This document shows positions 1-8,851 of a stretch of DNA of 30,779 nt, one piece after another. Made by a program: the position numbers and the translations under genes. How positions within the stretch are numbered: position 1 is the first letter of the stretch; each line of letters starts with the position of its first letter. Source of the DNA: Pseudescherichia sp039594205 (lineage in GTDB: Bacteria > Pseudomonadota > Gammaproteobacteria > Enterobacterales > Enterobacteriaceae); assembly GCA_039594205.1 (NCBI GenBank), contig JBCNNW010000048.1, positions 1 to 30,779 on the forward strand, given 5' to 3'. The notes beneath the pieces are model-generated. The model worked only from the letters and a program-made list of their open reading frames with translations. It was not told where the DNA came from and did no database searches.

Positions 1-1946
1 TCTTTTGACGCTTTAATGCTCACGTGGCCGCGCGGCGGCTCAATGCCGTTGGTGGCGTTAGAGATCTGCGATGAGGTCTCAGACGGCATCAGCGCAGAGA
101 GCGTGGAGTTACGCAGGCCGTGGGTCTTGATGGACTCACGCAGCGCTTCCCAGTTGTAGTGCAGCGGCTCGTTGGTAATGCCGTCGAGATCCTTTTTATA
201 GGTGTCGGTCGGCAGAATACCTTGCGCATAGGTGGTTTCGTTGAACCACGGGCACGCGCCTTGCTCTTTCGCCAGCTCGTTAGAGGCCTTCAGCAGGAAG
301 TACTGAATGGCTTCAAAGGTCTGGTGAGTCAGGTTGTTGGCGCTGCCGTCGGAGTAGCGTTTGCCGTTTTTCGCCAGCCAGTAGGCAAAGTTGATCACGC
401 CAATACCCAGCGTGCGGCGGCCCATGGCACCGCGTTTTGCCGCCGGGATGGGGTAGTCCTGATAGTCAAGCAGGGCATCCAGGGCACGTACCGCCAGCAC
501 CGCCAGCTCTTCCAGCTCGTCCAGGCTGCTGATTGCGCCAAGGTTGAACGCTGACAGCGTACAGAGCGCGATCTCGCCGTTTTCGTCGTTGACGTCCATC
601 AGCGGCTTAGTCGGCAGGGCAATCTCCAGGCACAGGTTAGACTGGCGCACTGGCGCAACCGCCGGGTCGAACGGGCTATGGGTGTTGCAGTGGTCAACGT
701 TCTGGATGTAGATACGCCCCGTAGAGGCACGCTCCTGCATCATCAGCGAGAAAAGCTCCACGGCTTTAACGCGCTGCTTACGGATGCTCTCGTCCTGCTC
801 ATACTGCACGTACAGGCGCTCAAACTCGTCCTGATCGGCAAAGAAGGCGTCGTACAGGCCCGGCACGTCGGACGGGCTGAAGAGGGTGATATCCTGGCCC
901 TTCAGCAGACGGGTATACATCAGCTTGTTGATCTGTACGCCGTAGTCCATGTGACGAACGCGGTTGCCTTCGACGCCACGGTTGTTTTTCAGCACCAGCA
1001 GGCTTTCAACTTCCAGATGCCACATCGGGTAGAAGAGGGTTGCCGCGCCGCCGCGCACGCCGCCCTGGGAGCAGGATTTCACCGCGGTCTGGAAGTGCTT
1101 GTAGAACGGGATACAGCCGGTGTGGAACGCCTCTCCGCCGCGGATCGGGCTACCGAGAGCGCGGATGCGGCCCGCGTTAATGCCGATACCGGCGCGCTGG
1201 GAGACATATTTCACAATCGCACTGGAGGTGGCGTTAATGGAGTCCAGGCTGTCGCCGCACTCGATCAGCACGCAGGAGCTGAACTGGCGGGTCGGGGTAC
1301 GCACGCCGGACATGATCGGCGTCGGCAGCGAAATTTTAAAGGTTGAGACCGCATCATAGAAACGCTTCACGTAGTCCAGACGGGTTTCACGCGGATAGTT
1401 TGAGAACAGGCACGCGGCAACCAGAATGTAGAGGAACTGGGCGCTCTCGTAGATTTCGCCGGTTACGCGGTTCTGAACCAGGTACTTGCCTTCCAGCTGC
1501 TTAACTGCCGCATAGGAGAAGGTCAGGTCGCGGTCATGCTGGATGAAACCATCCATCTGCTGGAACTCTTCTTCCGTGTAGTCTTCCAGCAGATGATTAT
1601 CGTATTTGCCCAGCTCAATCATCTTGCGCACGTGGTCAATCAGCACCGGCGGCTCAAACTGGCCGTAGGCTTTTTTACGCAGGTGGAAGATCGCCAGACG
1701 GGCAGCCAGATACTGGTAATCGGGCGCATCACGGGAGATGAGATCCGCAGCGGCTTTGATAATGGTTTCGTGGATGTCGGACGTTTTGATGCCGTCGTAG
1801 AACTGAATGTGGGAGCGCAGTTCAACCTGAGAGATCGATACGTTATTCAGCCCTTCTGCCGCCCAATCCAGCACCCGGTGGATTTTATCCAGATTGATGC
1901 GTTCAGTACGACCATCACGCTTCGTCACCAGCAGACTCTGATTCAT
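1..1946 (-). CDS. nrdA: Ribonucleoside-diphosphate reductase class Ia, alpha subunit (3' end cut off by window)
   Basis: NrdA reduces ribonucleoside diphosphates to deoxyribonucleotides in the cytoplasm, using a radical supplied by NrdB. Reading leftwards from the ATG at 1946, 648 codons are visible; the E. coli protein has 761, so about 113 C-terminal residues lie outside, including the radical-relay tyrosines and C-terminal redox cysteines. The N-terminus begins MNQSLLVTKRDG and leads into the ATP-cone (about residues 5-95) that senses ATP/dATP. Active-site residues fall at E. coli numbering: Cys225 (codon 1272-1274), Asn437, Cys439 (630-632), Glu441 and Cys462 (561-563). A Shine-Dalgarno AAGGAC lies 6 nt before the start. 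nrdB would be expected just beyond the left edge. Regulation by DnaA and NrdR is suggested by the upstream sites. Identification is near certain. Confidence 0.98.
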   Translation of the reverse strand, partial: MNQSLLVTKRDGRTERINLDKIHRVLDWAAEGLNNVSISQVELRSHIQFYDGIKTSDIHETIIKAAADLISRDAPDYQYLAARLAIFHLRKKAYGQFEPPVLIDHVRKMIELGKYDNHLLEDYTEEEFQQMDGFIQHDRDLTFSYAAVKQLEGKYLVQNRVTGEIYESAQFLYILVAACLFSNYPRETRLDYVKRFYDAVSTFKISLPTPIMSGVRTPTRQFSSCVLIECGDSLDSINATSSAIVKYVSQRAGIGINAGRIRALGSPIRGGEAFHTGCIPFYKHFQTAVKSCSQGGVRGGAATLFYPMWHLEVESLLVLKNNRGVEGNRVRHMDYGVQINKLMYTRLLKGQDITLFSPSDVPGLYDAFFADQDEFERLYVQYEQDESIRKQRVKAVELFSLMMQERASTGRIYIQNVDHCNTHSPFDPAVAPVRQSNLCLEIALPTKPLMDVNDENGEIALCTLSAFNLGAISSLDELEELAVLAVRALDALLDYQDYPIPAAKRGAMGRRTLGIGVINFAYWLAKNGKRYSDGSANNLTHQTFEAIQYFLLKASNELAKEQGACPWFNETTYAQGILPTDTYKKDLDGITNEPLHYNWEALRESIKTHGLRNSTLSALMPSETSSQISNATNGIEPPRGHVSIKASK

Positions 1947-1978
1947 GTACCTGTCCTTAAGAAAAAAGTATCCCCCGC

Positions 1979-2017
1979 TTATCCACAATTTCGAGCTGTG
2001 GTTAAACCTGTGGATAA
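1979..2017 (-). promoter_or_regulatory. Two inverted perfect DnaA boxes upstream of nrdA
   Basis: TTATCCACA at 1979-1987 and its exact reverse complement TGTGGATAA at 2009-2017 flank a 21-bp spacer. Both match the 9-mer consensus for DnaA binding. In E. coli DnaA is known to bind two such boxes upstream of nrdAB and to couple nucleotide supply to replication; the same control is inferred here. Confidence 0.85.
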
Positions 2018-2065
2018 ATACTATATGTAGGGGGTGTTAAGTGAAAATGTCACAATATGGTGAGT
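2018..2065 (-). promoter_or_regulatory. Pair of NrdR-box-like sites in the nrdA promoter region
   Basis: The cores CTATATGTAG (2021-2030) and CAATATGGTG (2053-2062) resemble the NrdR box core C-W-A-T-A-T-A-T-W-G. They are 32 bp apart, about three helical turns, as expected for NrdR tandem sites. The first core deviates at one position and the second at two. NrdR is the ATP/dATP-sensing repressor of ribonucleotide reductase genes. Repression of nrdA from here is inferred from motif and spacing only. Confidence 0.65.
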
Positions 2066-2294
2066 ATTCTAGTCCGGATTCTTTTGAGTACAAGAGTTGA
2101 TTTTGAGGTTAAATTGCGGTTGCGGAAAGGTAATAATCGCTAAGTCCGCGAACGATAAGGGCTACAGAAAAGTCAACGCGTGCGAAAAAAAATTATGAAT
2201 GTGAGCGACTGCTGAAATCTTCGTCGCGGAAGTGGCAAAAGCCCATTACGCAGCCTATGACACTGCGCAATGGTCATCACATTTTCAAATAACG

Positions 2295-3023
2295 TTAGCT
2301 GTTTTTTGCCTGAGTATGCAGCATGTAGTTCACGTCAACGCCAGGGGCCAGCTTGAAGCGATCGGTAAGCGGATTATAGTGCAGGCCGATCATATGCCGC
2401 TCCTGCAGCTGAGTAGGATCGATCCAGCCGATCAGCTCGGCGGGTTTAATAAACTTCTTCACGTCATGGGTGCCTTTCGGCACCATGCGCAGCACGTACT
2501 CTGCGCCGACAATGGCCAGTAGCCAGGCTTTACCGCTGCGGTTAAGCGTCGAGAAGAAGACGTGGCCACCCGGTTTTACGAGGCGGGCGCAGGCGTGGAC
2601 CACCGACTGCGGATCGGGAACATGCTCCAGCATCTCCATGCAGGTCACGACGTCATACTGTCCGGCCTGCTTTGCCGCATGCTCCTCAACCGTCTCCTGA
2701 ACGTAGTCGACATGGACGCCGGACTCCAGCGCGTGCAGGCGGGCAACCTGCAGGGGTTCAAAGCCCATATCGAGGCCGCTGACGTTCGCGCCTTCCCGGG
2801 CCATGCTCTCGGCGAGGATGCCGCCGCCGCAGCCAACGTCCAGCACTTTTTTGCCAAACAGGCCGCCGACGCGCTCGGCAATATAGCCCAGGCGCAGGGG
2901 GTTAATACGGTGCAGCGGTTTAAACTCGCCTTCGGTATCCCACCAGCGTGACGCCACGGCTTCAAATTTGGCGATCTCTTCATAGTCAACGTTTTGAGCC
3001 ACCGGCGGTTTTTCAGCATTCAT
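2295..3023 (-). CDS. ubiG: Ubiquinone biosynthesis O-methyltransferase UbiG
   Basis: UbiG carries out both SAM-dependent O-methylations in ubiquinone synthesis, on the catechol and the demethylubiquinol intermediates, at the inner face of the membrane. The 242-residue protein is close to the E. coli length (240). It starts MNAEK and keeps the family block KFEAVASRWWD near residue 20. The SAM-binding motif I, VLDVGCGGGILAE, lies at about residues 60-72. The ATG at 3021-3023 has AAGGAG 11 nt upstream. The gene is divergent from gyrA with 157 bp between, the same arrangement as in E. coli. Nothing about it is unusual. Confidence 0.97.
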   Translation of the reverse strand: MNAEKPPVAQNVDYEEIAKFEAVASRWWDTEGEFKPLHRINPLRLGYIAERVGGLFGKKVLDVGCGGGILAESMAREGANVSGLDMGFEPLQVARLHALESGVHVDYVQETVEEHAAKQAGQYDVVTCMEMLEHVPDPQSVVHACARLVKPGGHVFFSTLNRSGKAWLLAIVGAEYVLRMVPKGTHDVKKFIKPAELIGWIDPTQLQERHMIGLHYNPLTDRFKLAPGVDVNYMLHTQAKNS

Positions 3024-3106
3024 TGGCGCTTTTACTCCTTAATCAATCAGTGCATTGAGTATATCAGGAGAGAAGTATCAATAAAGCACCGGAGGGGGTG
3101 TTTCCT

Positions 3107-3136
3107 TTACCGGAATGACGGCGGCTGTGTTATAAT
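3107..3136 (+). promoter_or_regulatory. Probable gyrA promoter
   Basis: A perfect -10 hexamer TATAAT lies at 3131-3136, 44 bp before the gyrA ATG. The best -35 is the weak TTACCG at 3107-3112 with an 18-bp spacer. A strong -10 with a poor -35 fits the known behaviour of gyrase promoters, which are stimulated by DNA relaxation; that regulation is inferred. Confidence 0.6.
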
Positions 3137-3180
3137 TTGCGACCTTTGAATCCGGGATACAGTAGAGGGATAGCGGTTAG

Positions 3181-5817
3181 ATGAGCGACCTTGCGAGAGA
3201 AATTACACCGGTTAACATCGAGGAAGAGCTGAAAAGCTCCTATCTGGACTATGCGATGTCGGTCATTGTTGGCCGTGCGCTGCCAGACGTCCGCGATGGC
3301 CTGAAACCGGTACACCGTCGCGTACTTTACGCCATGAACGTATTGGGCAATGACTGGAATAAAGCCTACAAAAAATCTGCCCGTGTCGTTGGTGACGTAA
3401 TCGGTAAATACCATCCCCATGGTGACACGGCGGTGTATGACACCATCGTCCGTATGGCGCAGCCGTTTTCGCTGCGTTATATGCTGGTCGATGGCCAGGG
3501 TAACTTCGGCTCGGTAGACGGCGACTCCGCCGCAGCGATGCGTTATACGGAAATCCGTATGTCGAAGATCGCCCACGAGCTGATGGCCGATCTGGAAAAA
3601 GAGACGGTCGATTTCGTTGATAACTACGACGGTACCGAAAGAATTCCGGACGTCATGCCAACCAAAATCCCGAACCTGCTGGTCAACGGCGCGTCCGGTA
3701 TCGCAGTCGGTATGGCAACTAACATTCCGCCACACAACCTGACGGAAGTAATCAACGGCTGCCTGGCCTACATCGACGATGAGAATATCAGCGTTGAAGG
3801 GCTGATGGAGCACATCCCAGGGCCAGACTTCCCGACGGCGGCGATCATCAACGGTCGTCGCGGTATCGAAGAGGCCTATCGCACCGGGCGCGGCAAGATC
3901 TACATTCGCGCCCGCGCGGAAGTGGAAGCCGACGCGAAAACCGGTCGTGAAACCATTATCGTGCACGAAATTCCGTATCAGGTGAACAAAGCGCGCCTGA
4001 TCGAGAAGATTGCCGAGCTGGTGAAAGATAAACGCGTCGAGGGCATCAGCGCCCTGCGCGACGAGTCCGATAAAGACGGCATGCGTATCGTGATTGAGAT
4101 CAAGCGCGACGCGGTGGGTGAGGTGGTGCTGAACAACCTCTACTCCCAGACGCAGCTGCAGGTCTCCTTCGGCATCAACATGGTTGCGCTGCACCACGGC
4201 CAGCCGAAGATCATGAACCTGAAAGATATTCTTTCTGCGTTCGTGCGTCACCGCCGTGAAGTGGTGACTCGCCGTACCATTTTTGAACTGCGTAAAGCTC
4301 GCGATCGTGCGCATATCCTCGAGGCGCTGGCGGTTGCGCTGGCGAACATCGACCCGATTATCGAGCTGATCCGCCGCGCGCCGACCCCGGCCGAAGCAAA
4401 AGCCGGGCTGGTGGCGCAGGCGTGGGATCTGGGCAACGTGGCGGCGATGCTGGCAGGTGCCGGCGATGACGCCGCGCGTCCCGAGTGGCTGGAGCCGGAG
4501 TTCGGCGTACGCGACGGCAAGTACTACCTGACCGAGCAGCAGGCCCAGGCGATCCTCGATCTGCGTCTGCAGAAGCTGACCGGCCTTGAGCACGAGAAGC
4601 TGCTCGACGAGTACAAAGAGCTGCTGGCGCAGATCGCCGAGCTGCTGCACATTCTCGGCAGCGCCGATCGTCTGATGGAGGTGATCCGCGAGGAGCTGGA
4701 GCTGGTACGTGATCAGTTTGGCGACGCACGCCGCACCGAAATCACAGCCAACAGCGCCGATATCAATATCGAAGATCTGATCAGCCAGGAAGACGTGGTG
4801 GTTACGCTGTCGCATCAGGGCTACGTTAAGTACCAGCCGCTGACCGACTACGAGGCCCAGCGCCGCGGCGGGAAAGGCAAGTCCGCCGCCCGTATTAAGG
4901 AAGAGGACTTCATTGACCGTCTGCTGGTAGCTAACACCCATGATACGATCCTCTGCTTCTCCAGCCGGGGCCGTCTCTACTGGATGAAGGTCTACCAGCT
5001 GCCGGAAGCGAGCCGTGGCGCTCGCGGTCGTCCGATCGTCAACCTGCTGCCGCTGGAAGCCAACGAGCGTATCACCGCGATTCTGCCGGTGCGCGAGTAT
5101 GAAGAGGGCGTGAACGTCTTTATGGCGACCGCCAGCGGTACGGTGAAGAAAACGGCGCTGACCGAGTTCAGCCGTCCACGTTCGGCCGGGATCATCGCGG
5201 TGAACCTCAACGAAGGCGACGAGCTGATTGGCGTTGACCTGACCTCCGGCGACGACGAGGTGATGCTCTTCTCTGCCGCCGGTAAAGTGGTGCGCTTCAA
5301 AGATAACGCGGTGCGTGCAATGGGCCGTACGGCTACCGGCGTGCGCGGTATCAAGCTGGCAGGCGTTGATAAGGTCGTCTCCCTGATCGTTCCTCGTGGG
5401 GAAGGTGCCATCCTGACCGTGACCCAGAACGGCTACGGTAAACGTACGGCGCAGGAGGAGTACCCTACCAAGTCGCGTGGTACCCAGGGCGTTATCTCCA
5501 TCAAGGTTACCGAGCGCAACGGCTCCGTTGTGGGTGCGGTGCAGGTCGACGACTGCGACCAGATCATGATGATCACCGATGCCGGTACCCTCGTGCGTAC
5601 CCGCGTATCAGAGATCAGCGTGGTCGGGCGTAATACCCAGGGCGTGATCCTCATCCGCACGGCGGAAGATGAGAACGTGGTGGGTCTGCAGCGCGTGGCC
5701 GAACCGGTGGACGACGAAGAGCTGGATGCTATCGACGGCACGGTTGCCGAGGGTGATGACGATATCGCCCCGGAAGCGGAAGCCGACGATGACGCAGCGG
5801 ATGACGGCGAAGAGTAA
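3181..5817 (+). CDS. gyrA: DNA gyrase subunit A
   Basis: GyrA is the DNA-breakage and strand-wrapping half of the A2B2 gyrase that introduces negative supercoils. The 878-residue protein is close to E. coli GyrA (875). The catalytic Tyr122 is in AAMRYTEIRM. The GyrA box QRRGGKG, needed for DNA wrapping, lies in the C-terminal domain near residue 560. The protein ends in a highly acidic tail of Asp/Glu residues. In the quinolone-resistance region, residue 83 is Thr (codon ACG at 3427-3429) and residue 87 is Asp. E. coli has Ser83, but Thr83 is natural in several relatives, so it is not evidence of resistance. An intrinsic terminator follows at 5846-5871. Confidence 0.99.
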   Translation: MSDLAREITPVNIEEELKSSYLDYAMSVIVGRALPDVRDGLKPVHRRVLYAMNVLGNDWNKAYKKSARVVGDVIGKYHPHGDTAVYDTIVRMAQPFSLRYMLVDGQGNFGSVDGDSAAAMRYTEIRMSKIAHELMADLEKETVDFVDNYDGTERIPDVMPTKIPNLLVNGASGIAVGMATNIPPHNLTEVINGCLAYIDDENISVEGLMEHIPGPDFPTAAIINGRRGIEEAYRTGRGKIYIRARAEVEADAKTGRETIIVHEIPYQVNKARLIEKIAELVKDKRVEGISALRDESDKDGMRIVIEIKRDAVGEVVLNNLYSQTQLQVSFGINMVALHHGQPKIMNLKDILSAFVRHRREVVTRRTIFELRKARDRAHILEALAVALANIDPIIELIRRAPTPAEAKAGLVAQAWDLGNVAAMLAGAGDDAARPEWLEPEFGVRDGKYYLTEQQAQAILDLRLQKLTGLEHEKLLDEYKELLAQIAELLHILGSADRLMEVIREELELVRDQFGDARRTEITANSADINIEDLISQEDVVVTLSHQGYVKYQPLTDYEAQRRGGKGKSAARIKEEDFIDRLLVANTHDTILCFSSRGRLYWMKVYQLPEASRGARGRPIVNLLPLEANERITAILPVREYEEGVNVFMATASGTVKKTALTEFSRPRSAGIIAVNLNEGDELIGVDLTSGDDEVMLFSAAGKVVRFKDNAVRAMGRTATGVRGIKLAGVDKVVSLIVPRGEGAILTVTQNGYGKRTAQEEYPTKSRGTQGVISIKVTERNGSVVGAVQVDDCDQIMMITDAGTLVRTRVSEISVVGRNTQGVILIRTAEDENVVGLQRVAEPVDDEELDAIDGTVAEGDDDIAPEAEADDDAADDGEE

Positions 5818-5845
5818 TTCGGCGCATTAGGTCAGTGCATTGATG

Positions 5846-5871
5846 AAAGGGCCGGCAATCCGGCCCTTTTT
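5846..5871 (+). terminator. gyrA intrinsic terminator
   Basis: A perfect 10-bp stem AAAGGGCCGG/CCGGCCCTTT with loop CAAT (5856-5859) is followed by a run of T. It lies 28 bp after the gyrA stop codon. Confidence 0.93.
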
Positions 5872-5944
5872 CTTTGCGGTCTGCCCGTTTTACCGCTACC
5901 TTATCGACATCCTTTTGTGACCCTGACGGCGGAGCATCGCCACG

Positions 5945-8791
5945 TTGAAATACCTCGTCTCTTTTCGAACCACTCTCAAAGTTTCACGCTACCTGTTCCG
6001 GGCGCTGGCGCTGCTGCTCTGGCTGCTGATTGTCCTCTGTTCGGTGTTCTACATCGTTAACGCCCTGCACCAGAAAGAGTCTGAAATCCGCAAAGAGTTT
6101 AATCTCAGCTCCGATCAGGCCCAGCGCTATATTCAGCGCAGCTCAGACGTGATGAAAGAGCTTAAGTACATTGCCGAAAACCGCCTGACGGCAGAGAATG
6201 GCATCATGGCCTCTCGCGTGCAGAATGCGCAGAACGATGTCCCTGATTTCCAGCCGCTGTTCCCGGACTCAGACTGCTCGGCGATGAGTACCGCATGGCG
6301 TGGCTCGCTGGAGTCCCTGGCGTGGTTTATGCGCTACTGGCGAGATAACTTCTCTGCCGCCTACGATCTCAACCGGGTATTTTTAATCGGCAGCGCCAAT
6401 CTCTGCATGGCCGACTTCGGCCTGCGTGACGTGCCGCTGGAGCGTGAAAGCGCGCTGAAAAACCTGCATGAGCGCATCATGAAGTACCGCAACGCCCCGC
6501 AGGAAGAGCGCGGCAACAACATCTTCTGGATAAGCCAGGGGGCGCGTCCCGGTATCGGCTACTTCTACGCCCTGACGCCGGTCTATCTGGCCAACCGCCT
6601 GCAGGCCCTGCTGGGCGTTGAGCAGCCTATCCGCATGGATAACTTCTTTACCCCAGGCAGCCTGCCGATAAGCGTCACCATTCTGGATGAGAACGGTCAC
6701 GCGCTGATCTCCCTCACCGGGCCGGACAACCGTCCAGAGATCGATCCGCGCTGGATGCAGGAGCGCTCCTGGTTTGGCTACACCTCCGGTTTCCGCGATC
6801 TGGTGCTGAAGAAGAGCCTGCAACCCTCCTCTCTGAGCGTGGTCTACTCGGTGCCGGTGGATCTGGTGCTGGAGCACATCCGCATGCTGATCCTCAACGC
6901 GGTGCTGCTTAACGTGCTGGTGGGCATCGCGCTCTTTACCCTGGCGCGGATGTACGAGCGGCGTATCTTTATTCCGGCTGAGGTCGACGCCCAGCGCCTT
7001 GAGGAGCATGAGCAGTTCAACCGTAAAATTGTCGCCTCCGCACCGGTGGGGATCTGTATCTTACGTACCCAGGATGGCACGAACATTTTGAGTAACGAGC
7101 TGGCGCATAACTACCTCAATATGCTGACCCATGAGGATCGCCAGCGGCTGACGCAGATTATCTGTGGCCAGCAGGTCAATTTTGTCGACGTGCTCACCAG
7201 CAACAACACCAACCTGCAGATCAGCTTTGTCCACTCGCGCTACCGCAATGAGAACGTGGCTATCTGCGTGCTGGTGGATGTCTCCGCCCGCGTAAAAATG
7301 GAGGAGTCGCTGCAGGATATGGCCCAGGCGGCTGAGCAGGCGAGCCAGTCAAAGTCGATGTTCCTGGCGACCGTCAGCCATGAGCTGCGCACGCCGCTCT
7401 ACGGTATTATCGGTAACCTCGATCTGCTGCAAACCAAGGCGCTGCCGAAAGGGGTCGATCGTCTGGTCACGGCGATGAATAACTCCTCCAGCCTGCTGCT
7501 GAAGATCATCAGCGATATTCTCGACTTCTCAAAAATTGAGTCCGAGCAGCTGAAGATCGAACCGCGGGAGTTCTCGCCACGCGAGGTGATGAATCATATT
7601 ACTGCCAACTACCTGCCGCTGGTGGTGCGCAAGCAGCTCGGGCTGTACTGCTTTATCGAGCCGGACGTGCCGGTGGTGATGCAGGGCGATCCGATGCGTC
7701 TTCAGCAGGTGATCTCTAACCTGCTGAGCAACGCCATCAAGTTTACCGACGTGGGCTGTATCGTGCTGCACGTACAGCGGGCAGGGGAGTATCTCTCTAT
7801 TCAGGTGCGCGATACCGGCGTCGGTATTCCGGCCAAAGAGGTGGTTCGCCTGTTTGATCCCTTCTTCCAGGTGGGTACCGGCGTGCAGCGCAACTTCCAG
7901 GGCACCGGGCTGGGGCTAGCCATTTGCGAGAAGCTGGTCAGCATGATGGATGGCGATATCTCTGTGGATACCGAGCCGGGCATGGGGAGTCAGTTCACGC
8001 TGCGTATTCCGCTCTACGCTGCCCAGTCTCCGCAGGCAATTGACGTTGACGGCCTGGCCAACACGCGCTGCTGGCTGGCGATCCGCAACGCTTTTCTCTG
8101 CAGCTTCGTGGAGTCGCTGCTGGCGCGCAACGGCATTCGCGCCGAGCGCTACGAAGGGCAGACCCCGGACGTGGACGACATGCTGCTTACCGATGATGCT
8201 CTCGACGAACCCTGGCAGGGCAGGGCGGCGGTGATCTTCTGCCGTCGGCATATCGGCATTCCGCAGGAGCGTAAGCCCGGCGAGTGGACGCATAGCGTGG
8301 CATCACCGCACGAGCTGCTGGCCCTGCTGGCGCGCATCTACAGCGTTAAGGTAGATACCAGCGAAACTGCACCGATGCTCTCCACGGCCGGGACCCAGGA
8401 CGCCCACAATGACGACATGATGATTCTGGTGGTGGACGATCATCCGATCAACCGGCGACTGCTGGCCGATCAGCTTGGCTCGCTGGGCTACCAGTGCAAA
8501 ACCGCTAATGACGGTGTGGATGCCCTGAACGTCCTGAGCAAAAATCACATCGATATCATTTTGAGCGACGTTAACATGCCGAACATGGACGGCTACCGTC
8601 TGACGCAGCGCATTCGCCAGCTGGGACTGACGCTGCCGGTGGTAGGCGTTACGGCCAACGCGCTGGCGGAGGAGAAGCAGCGGTGCCTGGAGTCAGGTAT
8701 GGATAGCTGTCTGTCGAAACCGGTGACGCTGGACGTGCTGGAGCAGACGCTGGCGATCTATGCCGAGCGGGTGAGAAAAGCAAGAACGTAG
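5945..8791 (+). CDS. rcsC: Rcs phosphorelay hybrid sensor kinase RcsC (TTG start)
   Basis: RcsC is the inner-membrane hybrid histidine kinase of the Rcs envelope-stress relay. It passes phosphate from its own His to its receiver Asp, then to RcsD and RcsB. The 948 residues match E. coli (949). A first membrane helix lies at about residues 18-39, a periplasmic domain follows, and a second helix is at about 314-335. The HisKA motif SHELRTPLYG has His479. The ATPase motifs DTGVGIP and GTGLGLAI follow, then an ABL-like linker domain and a receiver whose phospho-acceptor is Asp875 in LSDVNMPNMDG. The start is TTG at 5945-5947 with GGAG 10 nt upstream. The encoded first residues agree with E. coli RcsC, so the rare start is well supported. 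The gene is convergent with rcsB. Confidence 0.97.
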   Translation: MKYLVSFRTTLKVSRYLFRALALLLWLLIVLCSVFYIVNALHQKESEIRKEFNLSSDQAQRYIQRSSDVMKELKYIAENRLTAENGIMASRVQNAQNDVPDFQPLFPDSDCSAMSTAWRGSLESLAWFMRYWRDNFSAAYDLNRVFLIGSANLCMADFGLRDVPLERESALKNLHERIMKYRNAPQEERGNNIFWISQGARPGIGYFYALTPVYLANRLQALLGVEQPIRMDNFFTPGSLPISVTILDENGHALISLTGPDNRPEIDPRWMQERSWFGYTSGFRDLVLKKSLQPSSLSVVYSVPVDLVLEHIRMLILNAVLLNVLVGIALFTLARMYERRIFIPAEVDAQRLEEHEQFNRKIVASAPVGICILRTQDGTNILSNELAHNYLNMLTHEDRQRLTQIICGQQVNFVDVLTSNNTNLQISFVHSRYRNENVAICVLVDVSARVKMEESLQDMAQAAEQASQSKSMFLATVSHELRTPLYGIIGNLDLLQTKALPKGVDRLVTAMNNSSSLLLKIISDILDFSKIESEQLKIEPREFSPREVMNHITANYLPLVVRKQLGLYCFIEPDVPVVMQGDPMRLQQVISNLLSNAIKFTDVGCIVLHVQRAGEYLSIQVRDTGVGIPAKEVVRLFDPFFQVGTGVQRNFQGTGLGLAICEKLVSMMDGDISVDTEPGMGSQFTLRIPLYAAQSPQAIDVDGLANTRCWLAIRNAFLCSFVESLLARNGIRAERYEGQTPDVDDMLLTDDALDEPWQGRAAVIFCRRHIGIPQERKPGEWTHSVASPHELLALLARIYSVKVDTSETAPMLSTAGTQDAHNDDMMILVVDDHPINRRLLADQLGSLGYQCKTANDGVDALNVLSKNHIDIILSDVNMPNMDGYRLTQRIRQLGLTLPVVGVTANALAEEKQRCLESGMDSCLSKPVTLDVLEQTLAIYAERVRKART

Positions 8792-8802
8792 GGTAGGAAA
8801 CG

Positions 8803-8834
8803 GTAGGCCGGGCAAGCGCAATGTGCCGCCCGGC
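8803..8834 (-). repeat. REP-like palindrome between rcsC and rcsB
   Basis: Arms GCCGGGC (8807-8813) and GCCCGGC (8828-8834) form a hairpin preceded by GTAG. Read on the minus strand it ends CGCTTGCCCGGCCTAC, which fits the enterobacterial REP consensus. It sits in the 60-bp gap between two convergent genes, a typical REP position, and may stabilise the mRNA ends or assist termination. Confidence 0.75.
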
Positions 8835-8851
8835 TTAACGATCGGACAGAA

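Larger units (their letters stand above)
1947..2294. other. nrdA-ubiG intergenic region (no gene)
   Basis: This 348-bp stretch separates nrdA (reading left) from the end of ubiG (also reading left). The part next to nrdA holds DnaA and NrdR sites. The rest is AT-rich spacer without a convincing ORF, RNA gene or strong hairpin. E. coli K-12 carries the autotransporter gene yfaL at this place; nothing resembling it is present. Confidence 0.7.

Noticed and set aside
1979..2017. DnaA boxes as a replication origin
   Set aside because: Only two boxes are present, with no AT-rich 13-mers or neighbouring oriC genes; they are explained as nrdA regulatory sites.
3427..3429. Acquired quinolone-resistance mutation in gyrA
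   Set aside because: Thr83 is the wild-type residue in several relatives, and Asp87 is unchanged.
3130..4941. 603-codon open frame on the minus strand opposite gyrA
   Set aside because: It lies wholly antisense to a certain gyrA, has no recognisable domain, and its length follows from the strong codon bias of gyrA.
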